The notes under the pieces are model-generated. The model was not told the DNA's origin and searched no databases. It saw only the letters and a program-made list of their open reading frames with translations. A stretch of 64,000 bases of DNA from Rhynochetos jubatus (taxonomy: Eukaryota > Chordata > Aves > Eurypygiformes > Rhynochetidae): positions 14,273,501 to 14,337,500 of the forward strand of contig CM050656.1 in NCBI GenBank assembly GCA_027574665.1, in the 5' to 3' direction. Positions 51,601-63,159 of the stretch are shown one piece after another. How positions within the stretch are numbered: position 1 is the stretch's first letter; every line of letters starts with the position of its first letter. Position numbers and translations under genes: made by a program.

Positions 51601-53200
51601 CATTCAATGGCATCAACACTCAAAAGTTCCTAGCAGGTATGAAGGTCCTGCTCTGACACTCTTCTAGTCAAGATACACAGAAATTCAAAACCATATTCCC
51701 AAGTTACAACTCTATGGCTGGGACTAGAATGTGCCTTTGGAAATGTTTGTTCAGTTATGCATGTGCCACACTGTTAGTCTGTGTCCTGCTTTATCCATGA
51801 GAACTGCAGCGCTGAGTTTCAAATAAAGTTCAGGCACATAACTCTGTGGGGAATGCCAGCAAGCATGTTAACAGCCACAACCCTCTCTCTCCATCTGCAG
51901 GTTAGACTTTCAGCTGACTATAATGCAAGAAATTAAAACATTCCCTCAGCAGCAAAGATAATAATTCAGTCTTTGTTTCCAGGTGAAAGTGCAGATGCTC
52001 ACTCACCACTGCAACAGAAGTGATTTCAAAACAGCAAGTGTTAGGGAGCGCTCTGTGGGCTAAGGTGAACTGCAGGCTTATTGCCTTTTATATCTTTTGA
52101 ATCAATTTTAATCTGCCTGGATTTGTGTTACGCAGAAAATTGTAGAAATATTCTTCTAAATTATCTAGGACTGAGGGGAGATAACATTATACATATTTGA
52201 GGTGAAGTGTACGCCTCGTGCCACATGAAAATTTATTTTTTAGCATCATTATAAAAATTATGGCTTATTTACAGGTAGATGACCTAATGATTCAAAGACA
52301 CCTTTTGGTAATACAGAATAAGAAATGCGAACACAGTCTTCTAGTGACACACTAGTTAGGATTTTGCAGTCTGGGGTAGACATACTTAACCGAAAAAGGA
52401 CACTAACCTTGTTTGCAGGCTGTTTTCTCATCTGGCTGAACAGCAAAGATTTATTCTGGCAAAGCTGTTGGTATGGTGAAAGGCAAAGGGCACAAGCAGG
52501 GTGTGATAGAAAAATAATTCAAACAAGAAAAGCAACAGCTGGCTTGAGTTAGGTCAACCCAAATACCAGTTTATAACACCCATGCAAAAGGAAAAGGCGG
52601 CAAGTTGGCTAGGAAAATGCACAGATAAAATTGATGTGCTATTTAAGGGATGCGATTTGCTGGAATTCCAGAACTTGAGAGGTTTTTGTAGACAATAAAA
52701 ATGTCAGTAAAACAGTCTGCTCTGTGATCAGTCTTTATAGAAACTCTTATTTAAAATATGCCTATAAAACTTTTATAAATAATGTGAAAGAATAATGAGG
52801 ATGTGGATATGGTTTTGCTTGTGCAGGAGTGACTAGTTCAATGCTTTTTGATGGCTTTTACTACGCTTAATAGATGCAGAAAAACAGTCACTCCAAAGAT
52901 GGCAAAGTCCATGAGACAGCAGTGATGTATACTAGTCTATGTTTGTCTTCTTATGCGTCTATTCCTTTACCTGAAAAATGGAGGTAAACCCAATTTTCTT
53001 CTCATCTTGTCTTGTTTGTTTCAACTCTGGGCCTTGATGACAAGGACCATCGTTTCTGTTTGGACAGCTCTCTGACCTCAGTAACCCTGACCTCAGACTG
53101 GTGTTTCCAAGCACCACAGTTAAAACTATAACAATATTAATATTACCAGTAGTAGTCATGGCATCTGACAAGAGAATATATCTGTAAATATTTTTTTTAC
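43497..53200. other. Intergenic, upstream flank of the IFI44-like locus
   Basis: No exon recognised apart from the TTTC repeat at 48601-48650. If the IFI44-like locus still has a 5' non-coding first exon and promoter, they should lie in the last few kilobases here, but I cannot place them. A 129-codon minus-strand ORF (46935-47324) is unassigned. Confidence 0.5.
48601..48650 (+). repeat. (TTTC)n tetranucleotide microsatellite with poly-T lead
   Basis: About 12 T followed by roughly ten TTTC units up to about 48649. On the minus strand this reads (GAAA)n, which explains the KERKKERKKE-type peptide in the opposite frame. It is polypurine/polypyrimidine, so triplex-capable and probably length-polymorphic. 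Confidence 0.95.
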
Positions 53201-53548
53201 TTGAAAGAGAAAAGAAGTATCTCCAATTTACTGGGATGTAATTTTTTATCTCTCTATAAGAGCAGTGTCCATGGTTACTTTGCTGCTGACAGTCATGCCA
53301 AGTGTTATTATCCAGGTCTGACTGTTGCAGTCATACATAATGAAAGTGATTGTGTTTATGGAGGTTTTATTAGTCAAAATTTTATTTCAGTGGAAAGGTT
53401 TACTAAAGATGAAATGGAATTTCATTTTGCATTAAACAGGAAAGAGTACAACGGAAAAAATCCTATTACAATAAGAGACAATGCACTGTATGCGGGTTTA
53501 TAAATTTGACCCTAATTTTGGAAATGGATCTCTAATCTTCCTGTGCAG
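53201..53548 (+). CDS. IFI44-like exon: N-terminal TLDc-like region
   Basis: The open frame has ISNLLGCNFLSLYKSSVHG, which matches the N-terminal LLG...LSLLYKSSVHG block of IFI44L, then GLTVAVIHNES and VYGGFI, typical of TLDc folds. That frame ends at TAA 53501-53503 after ALYAGL. The +1 frame then continues with KFDPNFGNGSLIFLCR, a fitting continuation of the same domain, up to a good donor CAG|GTAATG at 53548. The exon start is not fixed. There is no ATG in frame, upstream stops begin at 53153, and an acceptor probably lies among the AG dinucleotides after the T run at 53190-53198. The initiator Met would then be in an earlier exon. Confidence 0.8.
53203..53212 (+). promoter_or_regulatory. 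ISRE-like motif at the first IFI44-like exon
   Basis: GAAAGAGAAA exactly fits the GAAANNGAAA core of interferon-stimulated response elements. It overlaps the presumed 5' boundary of the TLDc-like exon, so it would act only if transcription starts close by. A 10-base purine motif in AT-rich DNA can also be chance. Confidence 0.25.
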
Positions 53549-56500
53549 GTAATGCATGCCACACAATAATAGCACAGCCATAACATAAAGTTTTAAAAAT
53601 TGCACATTCTATGTGGCAGACTTCCTTGGAAATGATCTAACTTTTGTGGACTGTGAGTCAAAGGCAGGTTAATGTCAAAAAAAGACATTTATTGTGGAAA
53701 CTGGTGACCTACTTTTAATGTTGCACTACTATATCTCCTGTTTTTTTTGCAAATATCTGACATTTCCACTGAGTCAAATTGCAACCCTTGACGAAAACTG
53801 CTCATCACTATTGTTGGGAAAGTGGCTTATCTTAACTAACTAAAGTAGACTCGTTTCTCCTAGGAGGTCATCTAGTTGTCTCTGATATTTGAATCTTAGA
53901 TACTTCTCCATCCCTTGTGAAAGCCTAGTGCCTTGAAGGTTTAAATGCACCTGTCTCGAACTGCTACAGTTAGACAGGAAATTGCACAGAGTAAAACTGA
54001 GGGCTAATTCTCTAAGGAGATACAAGACGTTTTCTGCTTGGAGTCAAGGTATCTAACTCTTGGGAGCCCTGGTCAGTAGGGCTCAGGGGTGGGATTCATG
54101 AAAGCTGCTATGCTTAGAGCCACTTCAACAGGCCAGAGGAAAATGTCCTTTCCATCCAATTGGCACTTAACTCTGGACTGTAGGCAGAAAGATTTGTACT
54201 CCAAAGGCTCAATCCTGGGAGGAGGAGAGAGGCAGTGACTCTTGCATGCTTCTTGATCTTAGAGTGCTGACCTGGAAATGCAGCTGTCCAGCAAATCTCA
54301 TCCCCATTGTAGGGAGAGTAAGATGTGTTGATAAAGACAAAGGCAGGTGGATTATAACATCCTCTTATTCCTTGTGAAATCATCTTTTCTCTAAAATCCT
54401 AGAGGTTATTTATTCTAAAATCCTTTAGCATATTCATTCCTGAGTAGGGGTTTCTTAAGTTTGCTTTCCTTTTCTCTGCAACCTAATTAAAGATTACTTG
54501 AAACAGGGGGATGATGCCCCAATTAAATAGATGACTGTGGTAATCATGGAATATCTTTGAAATTAAACAGGAAGGATTCCTACTCCAGGTGCAGGCAGTA
54601 CCATGGATACCAAGGATATGTACAGTCCCTATTTAGAAATGCATAATAACAGTGAAGCAGTAGTAGCTACATTAATGTTACTGACTCTTAACATGTAACT
54701 TCTCTCTGACACAGGAATGGTAAGGTAGTTTGTACCAAACTGCTTCAATAAAAGAGGCAAAAGTATGTCTGCATTGTGCCATGAAGGGGCAGTACAGTGA
54801 CACATACCTCGTGGCATTCAAGCTGCTGCAGAACTGAAACAATATAGTTGCATCAACACGTTGCAAATAAGGTCTGCCAAGACGACTGACATCATTATCT
54901 AACCTAGTGATTATGCAGCTTGGCTGAAAGTGATGTATTCTTGGTCCCAGTCTGTATGTCCTTGATTATTTCTGGCTTGTATTTGTTTTTTAATCCAGAT
55001 GCAATCTAATATTGGATGTTTGAACATCCCAGCGAGCAGAAACTATGTCCCAGGCCTCTTCCATTTGGATCCAGGTTTGTGCTTCTTTGTAGGCTCTACC
55101 TGGTGCAATCCCTCCTGTGTTTTCCCACAGGAGGTGGAAGCTGTAGTTTCAGCCCTCCTCAGTAGGGAAAAGCCTGGAATCCAGGTCTACCACTTCCTAA
55201 GAAAATACTCTACTCGGGTATTATGCAAAATGACATGGCTGTGAATAAAAACTTGGCATGCATTAAGATTGCTCAAAGCATACCAAATAAATCAGACTCT
55301 TCAGGAGGGACAGCTAGTTCGTAAATCCCAAACAGCCTTTGTTGACAGAGAAGTGCTTAGATTGTCAGCTCAGCTTGGATTTTTCAGAAATCTAGTGCAA
55401 AATCCTTTTGTGTCTTCAGTTTTCATTACCCTCTGAGCTGTGAGGCAGAGTATTCGTGTTCCGCATTCTGGATGAGGTGCATTTCAGCTCTTTGCCTGTC
55501 CCGTGCACCTATAGCAGTTGGGCCCCAGAACCCCTTTTCTGTAAAAGCTTTTGTGCCCAGAAAGCAGGAGCAGGGTGAGAGCAGGAGCAGTGCTAGCACT
55601 GAGGGCACAAACCTGGCAGTGTGCAGGACTCGGTGAATCAGGATTCAGTGCAGGAGGCTGGTGGATGTTTCAATAGGGAAGGCACAAACAGGTCCCCAGT
55701 CTGCTTGCATGTTCAAAAATAGCTTCTGAAAGAAAAGGAGAAAAAACTTTACAGATAAAATAAAGAATTTAATTTTAAAAGAACTGTATGAGCACAAATG
55801 GGTGGTTTGAATTCAGCTCTGAAAGGAAATAGCTTTTTAATACATACTCGAGCAGTTAACATCTGAACCTTACTGGTTTCCTGAGAAGTGATGTTTATTG
55901 CTTGCAAACCGAGTACCCAGAGCGACTGTCCAGAGGCTGTGGCCCATATCTAAGCAGCCAGATAACTTAATAACAAGCAGCAGCAAGTTCTTTTGTGCAG
56001 CTATGCTGCACTTGGCTATCTGCTCAGAAAGTCCTGGAAAATGATAGCTAGTGTCAACAGCATAGGTGAGGCATTTGTGTCCTGGTTATTATTTCAGAAA
56101 TGTGAAATTAGAAAGCTTGACATGACTATTCTGGGTACTGTTCACCTCACGCTACTCATTCTTACTACACTGGCATATCTTTTCCTGGACATTATTAATT
56201 CTCCAGTTGAGCTACACAATGGCTTACATATGCTAAATCTATTTATGTGTTCACAGTATAAAGCTTGCCAGGGCTTATTTGCATTTGTGGTTTATAAAAC
56301 CTGAACATGATTTCCTGAATGCATGATGGTGCCATATATCATCTCCTGATATGCTCTGAAAACCAACCTTCTAATGACTTTTAGCCTATTCCTAAGGCTG
56401 CTTACATTATTGTAATGTTGTTGAGTTACCTTTAACAGAGCCAGCAGCTCACTACAGAGATTTCATTCCCTTGTGAAATGGTAAAGCAACTCTTCTCAGC

Positions 56501-56794
56501 TGCATTAGTTGTCTCACTGCAGATAACTCGCCCCAGATTTGCATAGGTGTTGAATGTCACAGCTGCATGTCCCAGTGGCTGCAAAAGGCACTAGGGAGTG
56601 CTCAGTGCTTTCTGAAAAATGAGACTATTCAGATTTCAAATTTACCACTGCAAATTAGAGGAGTGGAAAGTATGAGGCAATGAAGGATGGGATTTACTTG
56701 CATTCTTCTGATTCCAGTATACTGGCGTGACTACTAAATATATTTTGAGATCTCCTGAGTCTTTGAGAGCATGTAATATTTTTGTCTTAACAAG
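53549..56794 (+). other. IFI44-like intron(s); missing TLDc exon not found
   Basis: The exon or exons for the second half of the TLDc-like region (family hallmark ECEVFRVE) should lie here. I could not find it in any + frame. ORFs at 54999-55244 and 55993-56304 (the latter strongly hydrophobic) do not match the family. Confidence 0.5.
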
Positions 56795-56932
56795 GAAAGG
56801 AAGAAAATGATGAATGAAATCAGATCGTACAAATTTTATTTAAACATGCTGTCATTGATTTGCATTTTATTTCGTGGTCCAACTGGAGCAGGAAAATCCT
56901 GCCTTTTCAGCTCTACAAGTTCTATGATTACA
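56795..56932 (+). CDS. IFI44-like exon: GTPase P-loop
   Basis: The segment follows a TTTTTGTCTTAACAAG acceptor (AG at 56793-56794). It reads ERKKMMNEIRSYKFYLN, then ICILFRGPTGAGKSCLFSS. This lines up with the IFI44 linker helix and the ILLxGPxGxGKSSFFNSV P-loop; the Walker A motif G-P-T-G-A-G-K-S is intact. The frame closes at TGA 56933-56935, about 10 codons after the P-loop, before the GHVTxQALVG block expected in the family. A weak donor may lie at about 56919 (CAA|GTTCTA), or one at about 56963 in a different frame. Either the exon ends early or it is disabled. Confidence 0.8.
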
Positions 56933-56935
56933 TGA

Positions 56936-59900
56936 GAACCCCTGAAGAGCTGATAAAACAAGTATGACAACTCAAGATAAATAATTGCTTCTGGCTAATT
57001 GTTTCCAAACTACAGATGCAGTCATATAGTCAAAAATCATCATAGCCAGTTCATGGAACAGCTGTTTCATATCGAAATGCTGTGATTCATTTTGTATTCC
57101 TGTCCATTATGTGCTCTTGGTGAATTTAGTGCAATTACATATAGAAAAAGGTTATTGCTTTTTCTGAGGAAGGCATCAGAAGATGCCATTTTTCAACAGT
57201 GTATTTCTGTGCCGTATTATTCCCCCCAACAAAAACCAGCCAGAAAGGTGTGTCAGAAAGACAGATTATCTTCGAAAGTACATGAATGGTGGCAGTCTGG
57301 TTTCAGCACTGTTCTGTGTAATTTATAATTGTTTTCTGTCATGTTAACTGTCCTTTTTGGTAAAGATTCATGTTGATAGGAAAAACATCCAAATGAGAAG
57401 TGACATTATGATATTCTGAAGAGAATTGTTTGAGAGAAATTTTTCTGGGCTGTTCCTTCTATAGTAACAAATAAACAAACTACCACAAAAATAGAAGAGA
57501 TTCTGCCCAAATTTGGCTCTCCAGCTGTGGGAATGGATGTGGAACTGAAGCTGCAGTGTTCCTGGCTATTAATTTTCCTGTGTGTTTGCTCTGTGATCTC
57601 ACTTTCCTCCCTGTAAAATGGGATATTAATCCTTCCTTCTTTCAGGGAATTAGTTAGGTTTTGTACAGTCCTTTGGCACTATTAATGAAGGATTTCCTCT
57701 GCAATTTACCTCGCCTTTCCAACTTTGTGCAGACACTCCTGGCTACTCCAGGAACTTTGCTCTGCAGAGTTGCTGTTTTGCATTAGGAGCTGATGAATGT
57801 AAAGCTGAGATTTTTCCTTGAGAATCTGAAAGAGAAGCTGAAATTGCTTCATGAAAAGTGAACCAGCATGGTGAGTTTTCTATCCCTAAATTAGCACTGA
57901 AGGGAGGGGGAAAACTTAGGAAGTAATTTTGCAGTAAAGCCTCAGTATGCTAGTGAGGAGGAAAATAAAGTATTCTTCATCCATGAATCATGCTCACTCC
58001 CTGGGAGGACAGATAGATACTTATTGCTCTTGCCATTTACCCTCTAGCCAGCTGTCTGAAGAAGAGTCATGCACCTATAGCCACATGTTGAAAATATCTT
58101 CTCTGCTCTCTTGAGTTGTTATAATGGATAGAACAGAGAGGAATTGTGAAGAACTTCATTATTCTCACCATTTAATTTTGCAGGATGCCCTTTGGTGCTT
58201 CTGCTCTGCGGTACAGCAGAGTCATCCTGATTGATGTATACATCTGGTGGACACCAAAATGAGTCTACCACTACTAAGAAATACTGACTTTGATGTCATG
58301 AATTACAAAAGCACCAAGACCATTTTGGAAATATGAAGTAGCAATGCTTATTTATTTAACAGCTACAGCACAGAAGGAGAACACCAAAAAGCAAATAAAA
58401 AACCCCTAAAGTATGGGAGTCTAGTGCTAGCAAGCACCAGTTCAGTCTTATCTCCTATGGATACAGTTGGACGCAGCAGCAGGAGTGTTATTTTCTCCCT
58501 GCATGATACGAGTCACTTCCACAGGAGACAATATGCAATCCTAAGAGCTAAGCACTAGGTGTTTCATATTTGTTGAATCTCTTGCTTTGAGTCATTGATT
58601 TCTTCACATCGAATCTCATCTCTGGCCCAGTTAGTGAGCCATTAAGTGAGGAGTCTACTGTGTTGATGAAATAATAATTCTGTTTACAGAGCGCCTTCTC
58701 ACTAAGGCACTGTAGGTGCAGCACTGTATCTGTTTAATTCACACTCCTTTAATAATTAAAGCTTTTCTACCTAATGTCTTTGTGAAAAACTGAATACTTG
58801 TTCGATCTTCAACCAGAAGCAATTGCAGAGAGGCTGCTTGGGGAGCAGTTCTTAGAAGGTTGCCCATTTGTTTGGCACTGAAGCATCCTTTCCTCTAGAA
58901 TGAAGAAAATATTTCCTTCTTTTGAGGAAGGTGCTCAGGCCATATACACAGGCACATCAGCTGAGAAGCAGAATGCAGCAGTACTCCATTTCTGACATAC
59001 TTTTGTCCCATTAGGGACTACTATGCTCTTTTTTGCCCTTTGACAAATTTAAGATATGCTGAAATTATGCATATCCCTTAAAGAATAAATTAGCTGATGA
59101 TAGCAGAGAAACGTGCCAGAAACTTAGGCAAAGTAAGGGCTAGGATGACTTGCTGCATCCAACCCAATCTGGGGTGGCAGTTCACCCATCCAGCTGAGGA
59201 ATCCCATAGAGGGGAGAGTGTTGTTCATACAGCTTCACATAATCACCTTCTACAGCACTCACTCCTTTTCTATTCTCATGTCTAAGTAGGAAAAGAAGAA
59301 GAAAGGAAGGAACTGAGGTGTGCTGGCTAAGCAGCCAATATGCTGTCTCACCCCCTAATACTTGCACGCTGCTGGCTTGGTGCTCTGTTTAAGAATCCAT
59401 AGGGGTATTTGCAAAACCTGTTCAGACATTTACTTCCTGGCCCACCAAAGTGCAATTTTATATGCTTAGTGAATCCAGCTCAGGAAAGAACAAAGGTTAG
59501 TTACACAGGCAAAACAAACTCCTTTAATCATAAATCTCGGTTCGCCTTCCCCCCCCCCGAACATTTATGAAATTTGAGTAAAAAAGTACATTGGGGCTCT
59601 GTACATACCTTGTGTATATATAAAAAAGACACGCACACAGACTAAAAGGGTGTAAAGGATTAGATGTCATAATCCTAAAGTACGATCAGTAGTGATTGCA
59701 TCTGTAGACCTACTCTTGGGCTAATACAGCATAATTAGTTATATTGGCAGGATACAGCCCTGACGTGACCATCTGCAGTGGGATGTGAAAAATAAATCTG
59801 AGAAACCAATATGAAACATGGTGATTCTCACACCTTGCTGACATGACTTCCCTTTACCTGTGGGAAGGGCTCCTGGAAGGTGGAGCTCCTGTACCAGCAT

Positions 59901-60499
59901 TTAGGCTTTGACACATGTTAGCAGGAATGAATTAATCTGCCTGTTGCACCAATGTGAACATTGGTTTCAGGAAGCAGTGTCCGTTCCCACTGCCATGGCA
60001 TGTCCCTTGATGGCCGTGTCAGGAGATACTGGCATACTTAATCCATTACACTCATTAAGCTGAAGCCTCTTGAAAGTCCCTTGAATGTGTCCAGCTCTCT
60101 TTTAAAGTGCCTGTATTTCTGTGCCCTCCCTTCCTATGTTTGAAGGGTCCCTGGCTAAGGAAGAGTGTAGAGATAGACAGTCATTTCAATCCACATTGTA
60201 TCATTCCAAACCCGTTTTCTGGAGGTAATAGGCTGTAGTAGTAGATGAATAGTTCTGGTGGCATTAGCCCACTTCTGAGCAGTTTCTTTCCTGGCTGACT
60301 CACTGGCCAACTGCACCTGAGCAGCACTACTGCTGCTGCGAAGGCATGGGAACAACTAAAACTTACATTTTCCTGAAACAATGCCTTTGAAAACATTTTC
60401 CTAAGATTTTTACTTTGCTTCTGTAACAAAAAGCAAGACTGGAAGATAGTCTGAGAGCTCTTTAAGATAAATCCTTTTGTGCCTTTCCTACACATGCAG
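56936..60499 (+). other. IFI44-like intron(s); GTPase core not found
   Basis: The family's switch region (FILCDTMGL type), DRYQFNP, SPSLKDRIHCV and LLTKVD blocks should be encoded here, but I see none in the + frames. A weak candidate, FILYSCPLCALGEF near 57085-57126, recalls the DTMGL block only faintly. Neither a deletion nor strong decay can be excluded by eye. Confidence 0.5.
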
Positions 60500-60691
60500 G
60501 TAATTGCAGAGAGATTTGGGATCTGTCTAAGTCAGATCCTGCCCATTAAAAAATATATCTCAGAGTTGGATTTGACATGCAGTGTTGACATCCTTCTTTC
60601 TATAGTAAGGCAGATGATATGTTTAGCAGACAGCTACTTTGACAACTTCCCTTCTGAGGAGCTGAAGGAAAATGCTGAAAATTTCCTGTAG
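60500..60691 (+). CDS. IFI44-like terminal exon: C-terminal helical region
   Basis: After a CACATGCAG acceptor (ending 60499) the exon reads VIAERFGICLSQILPIKKY, then ISELDLTCSVDILLSIV, RQMICLADSYFDNFPSEEL, and ends at TAG 60689-60691. It matches the IFI44/IFI44L C-terminus (FGIPISNIL...ELDP.KDILILSALRQML.AADDFLEDLPLEE) along its full length and is open throughout. The phase-0 start and intact frame suggest this part has decayed least. The family's DP before the KDILILSAL helix is replaced by TCSV. Confidence 0.88.
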   Translation, partial: VIAERFGICLSQILPIKKYISELDLTCSVDILLSIVRQMICLADSYFDNFPSEELKENAENFL

Positions 60692-63062
60692 CTTTTGATA
60701 TTTTATGTGCTTGCTGGGCTAATCTTTATAAAATCCTGACACTGGGGGACAGGGGGGTCACAGTTACTCCTACCAGAGGCAGATGCAACTCCAGGGACAT
60801 AATGGAATTGCCTCACTGCGGTTGTGAAGCTGGACCTCCCTTTGAAGAAAAATATTGTCTTGCTTACATTAAGGTGAGAACAGACTTGCCAGCTTTTGAT
60901 ACTAATTCTCCAGGCTTGTGCGACTGCAGGATCTTTCAAAACCTATAATTTCTTTCCATTAAGAAAATCACCTGCACAAACCTTTTGAGAAATTATCAAA
61001 AAAATATTACTTCTTTCTTGCAGTTTAAATTACATCTTGAGTTATTCCTCATGCATTGTGTGTGTTCTTCACTTTCTTCCTTTCACTTTGTTACACTAGA
61101 AACTACCTTCTGTATCCTAACGTTGAATAGTAAATGCCCATATTATGTGATAATGACTAACTCCAGAAAAAGACCCTGAAGCCATGATAAAGAGCTATTG
61201 AACGAGACTTGAACTGCCAGTGTGCTCATTCAGAATGAGATGAAAGCCAGGCAAGTGCCTCGTAGAGGGAGTTAGTCTAGATGTTTCATTGTATCACCTC
61301 CTCCTTCAATAGGAGATTCCCAGAGCGGGGTCTTAACAGTTTTCTGGAAACCTTCCCACTGGTTACTGTGAATGTATTTTTCAAAAGAATTCTTTCCTGC
61401 AAGATGAAATATATCTAGTTTGTTTTCACTTGTATGGGTTTCAGTCATATCAAGATGTATACCAGATTTTAACTTGAATATTTGAGCAATGTTTGACTTG
61501 CATATTTATAAAATTTTTAGGGCCGCATGTAACGAAGTGGCAATGTGTTTTGGCACAGTTGCAATGGTGAATACTTTTAGTGGGTCTGACATTGCTGTGT
61601 CTGGTAAAAGATACCATACTGTATGTTTTCTGAAGGTACAGTTAGACAAGGAGGCTTTCCCTCACACGAAGAGCTGTCGCTGGAGCAGGTCACCCTCAGA
61701 GGGGGGGAGGTGGCTCTCGCTGCATCGCTTGGTCGTGTTTGACCTCTTGTGGCAGTGTGTTTGCAAACGTTGGACCCCAGAAGCCAGGCAAAGGGCCCTC
61801 TACAGAGACCATGGACAATGGGCTCAGTGTAACTCTGGCTTATGGTTCTGTCTATTTATCAGCCTCTAGTGCCTGCTTATAACTGTACAGGGAATGCTGC
61901 CTCTCCCCTAGAGGTCAGGGTGAAGTGTGAGTAAGCCTGCTTTACGCTGCTCCAATCCCTCCAAGGCAAGGCCATAGAGGAGATCGCCAAATCTCCTGTC
62001 TAGAAGATAAGCACAGCAGCAGCTGGTAGGAGCAGAGGGGACTGCAGTTAGTCTTCCTGGGGGTTTGCTGTAGGATTCTGTTCAGCTTGTTGAGACACAC
62101 TTGACTACATAGCACTTTCATTACAACCTTGCTTTCTGCTTAACAAGGGAAAAATAAGCCCTACAAATAGCATAATGAAGAATTCAGGCAAAGAGAAGAA
62201 GTTAAAGCAGGAAAAGTCTTCTCATATGAAGGAAATCTTCTGGGGAGAAAAGGGGATAATGAAACCCAGTAGCTGTGAAATTGCTGTGTGATAACCAAGT
62301 AAGCAACTCTCTGTCTGTCATTCAGAAAAATTATTGCAGTTTTCAGACTTGAGTCATTGGAGAAGTATGGCAGACTATGCCACATATTTCTTCTACACTG
62401 TTTTAAAAGATCTAACAACATTTTGCAGCAGAAGAAATGTTTTTTTTTTTTTTCCTAGAGTGCATGTTGATGTGGGGAAAAATTATGAGGTTCCATGATT
62501 TCAGTGCTGTTAGTGCAACTGTTGAAGAAATGATTGAAATTCAAGGATGATGTAATGTGTAAATTATCAGGTATCTTCCTGAGAGGCCCAACCCTGGGTG
62601 ATCCCACCTCATCTATATTCCAAGCATCCACTGAATCAAGGCTGTTGCTTTTAAAAAAGTACTATTTTTTACCATCTTGATTGCCTTAGGATGAAGTGCT
62701 TTTAGAACAGTGGAAGTATAATGAGAGCTTTATTAGATGAAGGGCTTCCTGAGCTAAAATATGAGTTTCGGCAGCTTGGCTAAACAAATACATTTGCAGC
62801 TAGCAGTGGTGAAAATCTCACATTGTCTACAACTCAGAGGTTATGGGAAGTTCTGCAAACATAAGCTGTTGTGGCAGTGCAATGCTTGTCTCTTGTGCTT
62901 GTTACACAAGGACATGGAGCTTCAGTTACAAGGCGACTGGATGACTGGAACAATTGTGAACGGGTGGTCACAATTACAGAAAGTATTTATATTGTCATTA
63001 TTATGGGACAGTTCAGGCATACTCCTGATGACCTCATCGCAAAACATATTGGTTACATATAG
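60692..63062. other. 3' flank of the IFI44-like locus, no gene recognised
   Basis: It may include the IFI44-like 3' UTR, but no canonical AATAAA stands out close to the stop. A 126-codon + ORF (61489-61869) in a GC-richer patch, with a short G run near 61700, is unassigned. A T run lies at about 62440-62453. Confidence 0.5.
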
Positions 63063-63159
63063 TGTATGGTGGAAGGTGTCCCTGCCCATGGCAGGGGCAT
63101 TGGAAAGGGTTGTTCTTTAAAGGTTCCTTCCAACCTAAACTTGTCTCTGATTCTATGAT
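63063..63159 (+). mobile_element. CR1 3'-end fragment
   Basis: TGGTGGAAGGTGTCCCTGCC and CATGGCAGGGGCATTGGAA are followed by CTTTAAAGGTTCCTTCCAACC and the terminal ATTCTATGAT (63150-63159). This matches the 3' end of the longer CR1 at 8341-12098 almost block for block. It is a 5'-truncated copy of about 100 bases. It is better preserved than the fragments at 7551 and 31250, so it is probably younger. Confidence 0.92.

Larger units (their letters stand above)
53201..60691 (+). pseudogene. IFI44/IFI44L-like gene, probably decayed
   Basis: Three segments spread over 7.5 kb encode, in the right order and strand, parts of the IFI44 family. Members are interferon-induced cytoplasmic proteins with an N-terminal TLDc-like region, a dynamin-like P-loop GTPase region and a helical C-terminus. 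Segment 1 (53201-53548) carries LSLYKSSVHG, segment 2 (56795-56932) carries GPTGAGKSC, and segment 3 (60500-60691) carries VIAERFGICLSQILP. The second half of the TLDc region and the GTPase switch and guanine-recognition parts are not found between them. An apparent frameshift in segment 1 and an early stop in segment 2 favour a pseudogene. Location after PTGFR in the same orientation matches mammalian PTGFR-IFI44L-IFI44 order. I cannot say which paralogue it is, so no symbol is given. Confidence 0.75.

Noticed and set aside
54999..55244. 81-codon + ORF as the missing second TLDc exon
   Set aside because: No ECEVFRVE-type block or other family residue pattern, and no convincing splice sites.
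55993..56304. Hydrophobic 103-codon + ORF inside the IFI44-like locus
   Set aside because: It looked like a membrane protein segment or a missing exon, but matches no IFI44-family block and has no clear splice context.
57092..57328. 78-codon + ORF as the GTPase switch exon
   Set aside because: FILYSCPLCALGEF recalls the family's FILCDTMGL block only weakly, and the following residues do not align.
61489..61869. 126-codon + ORF after the IFI44-like exon
   Set aside because: No similarity to the IFI44 family or any domain I know; the frame falls in a GC-richer patch and is probably chance.
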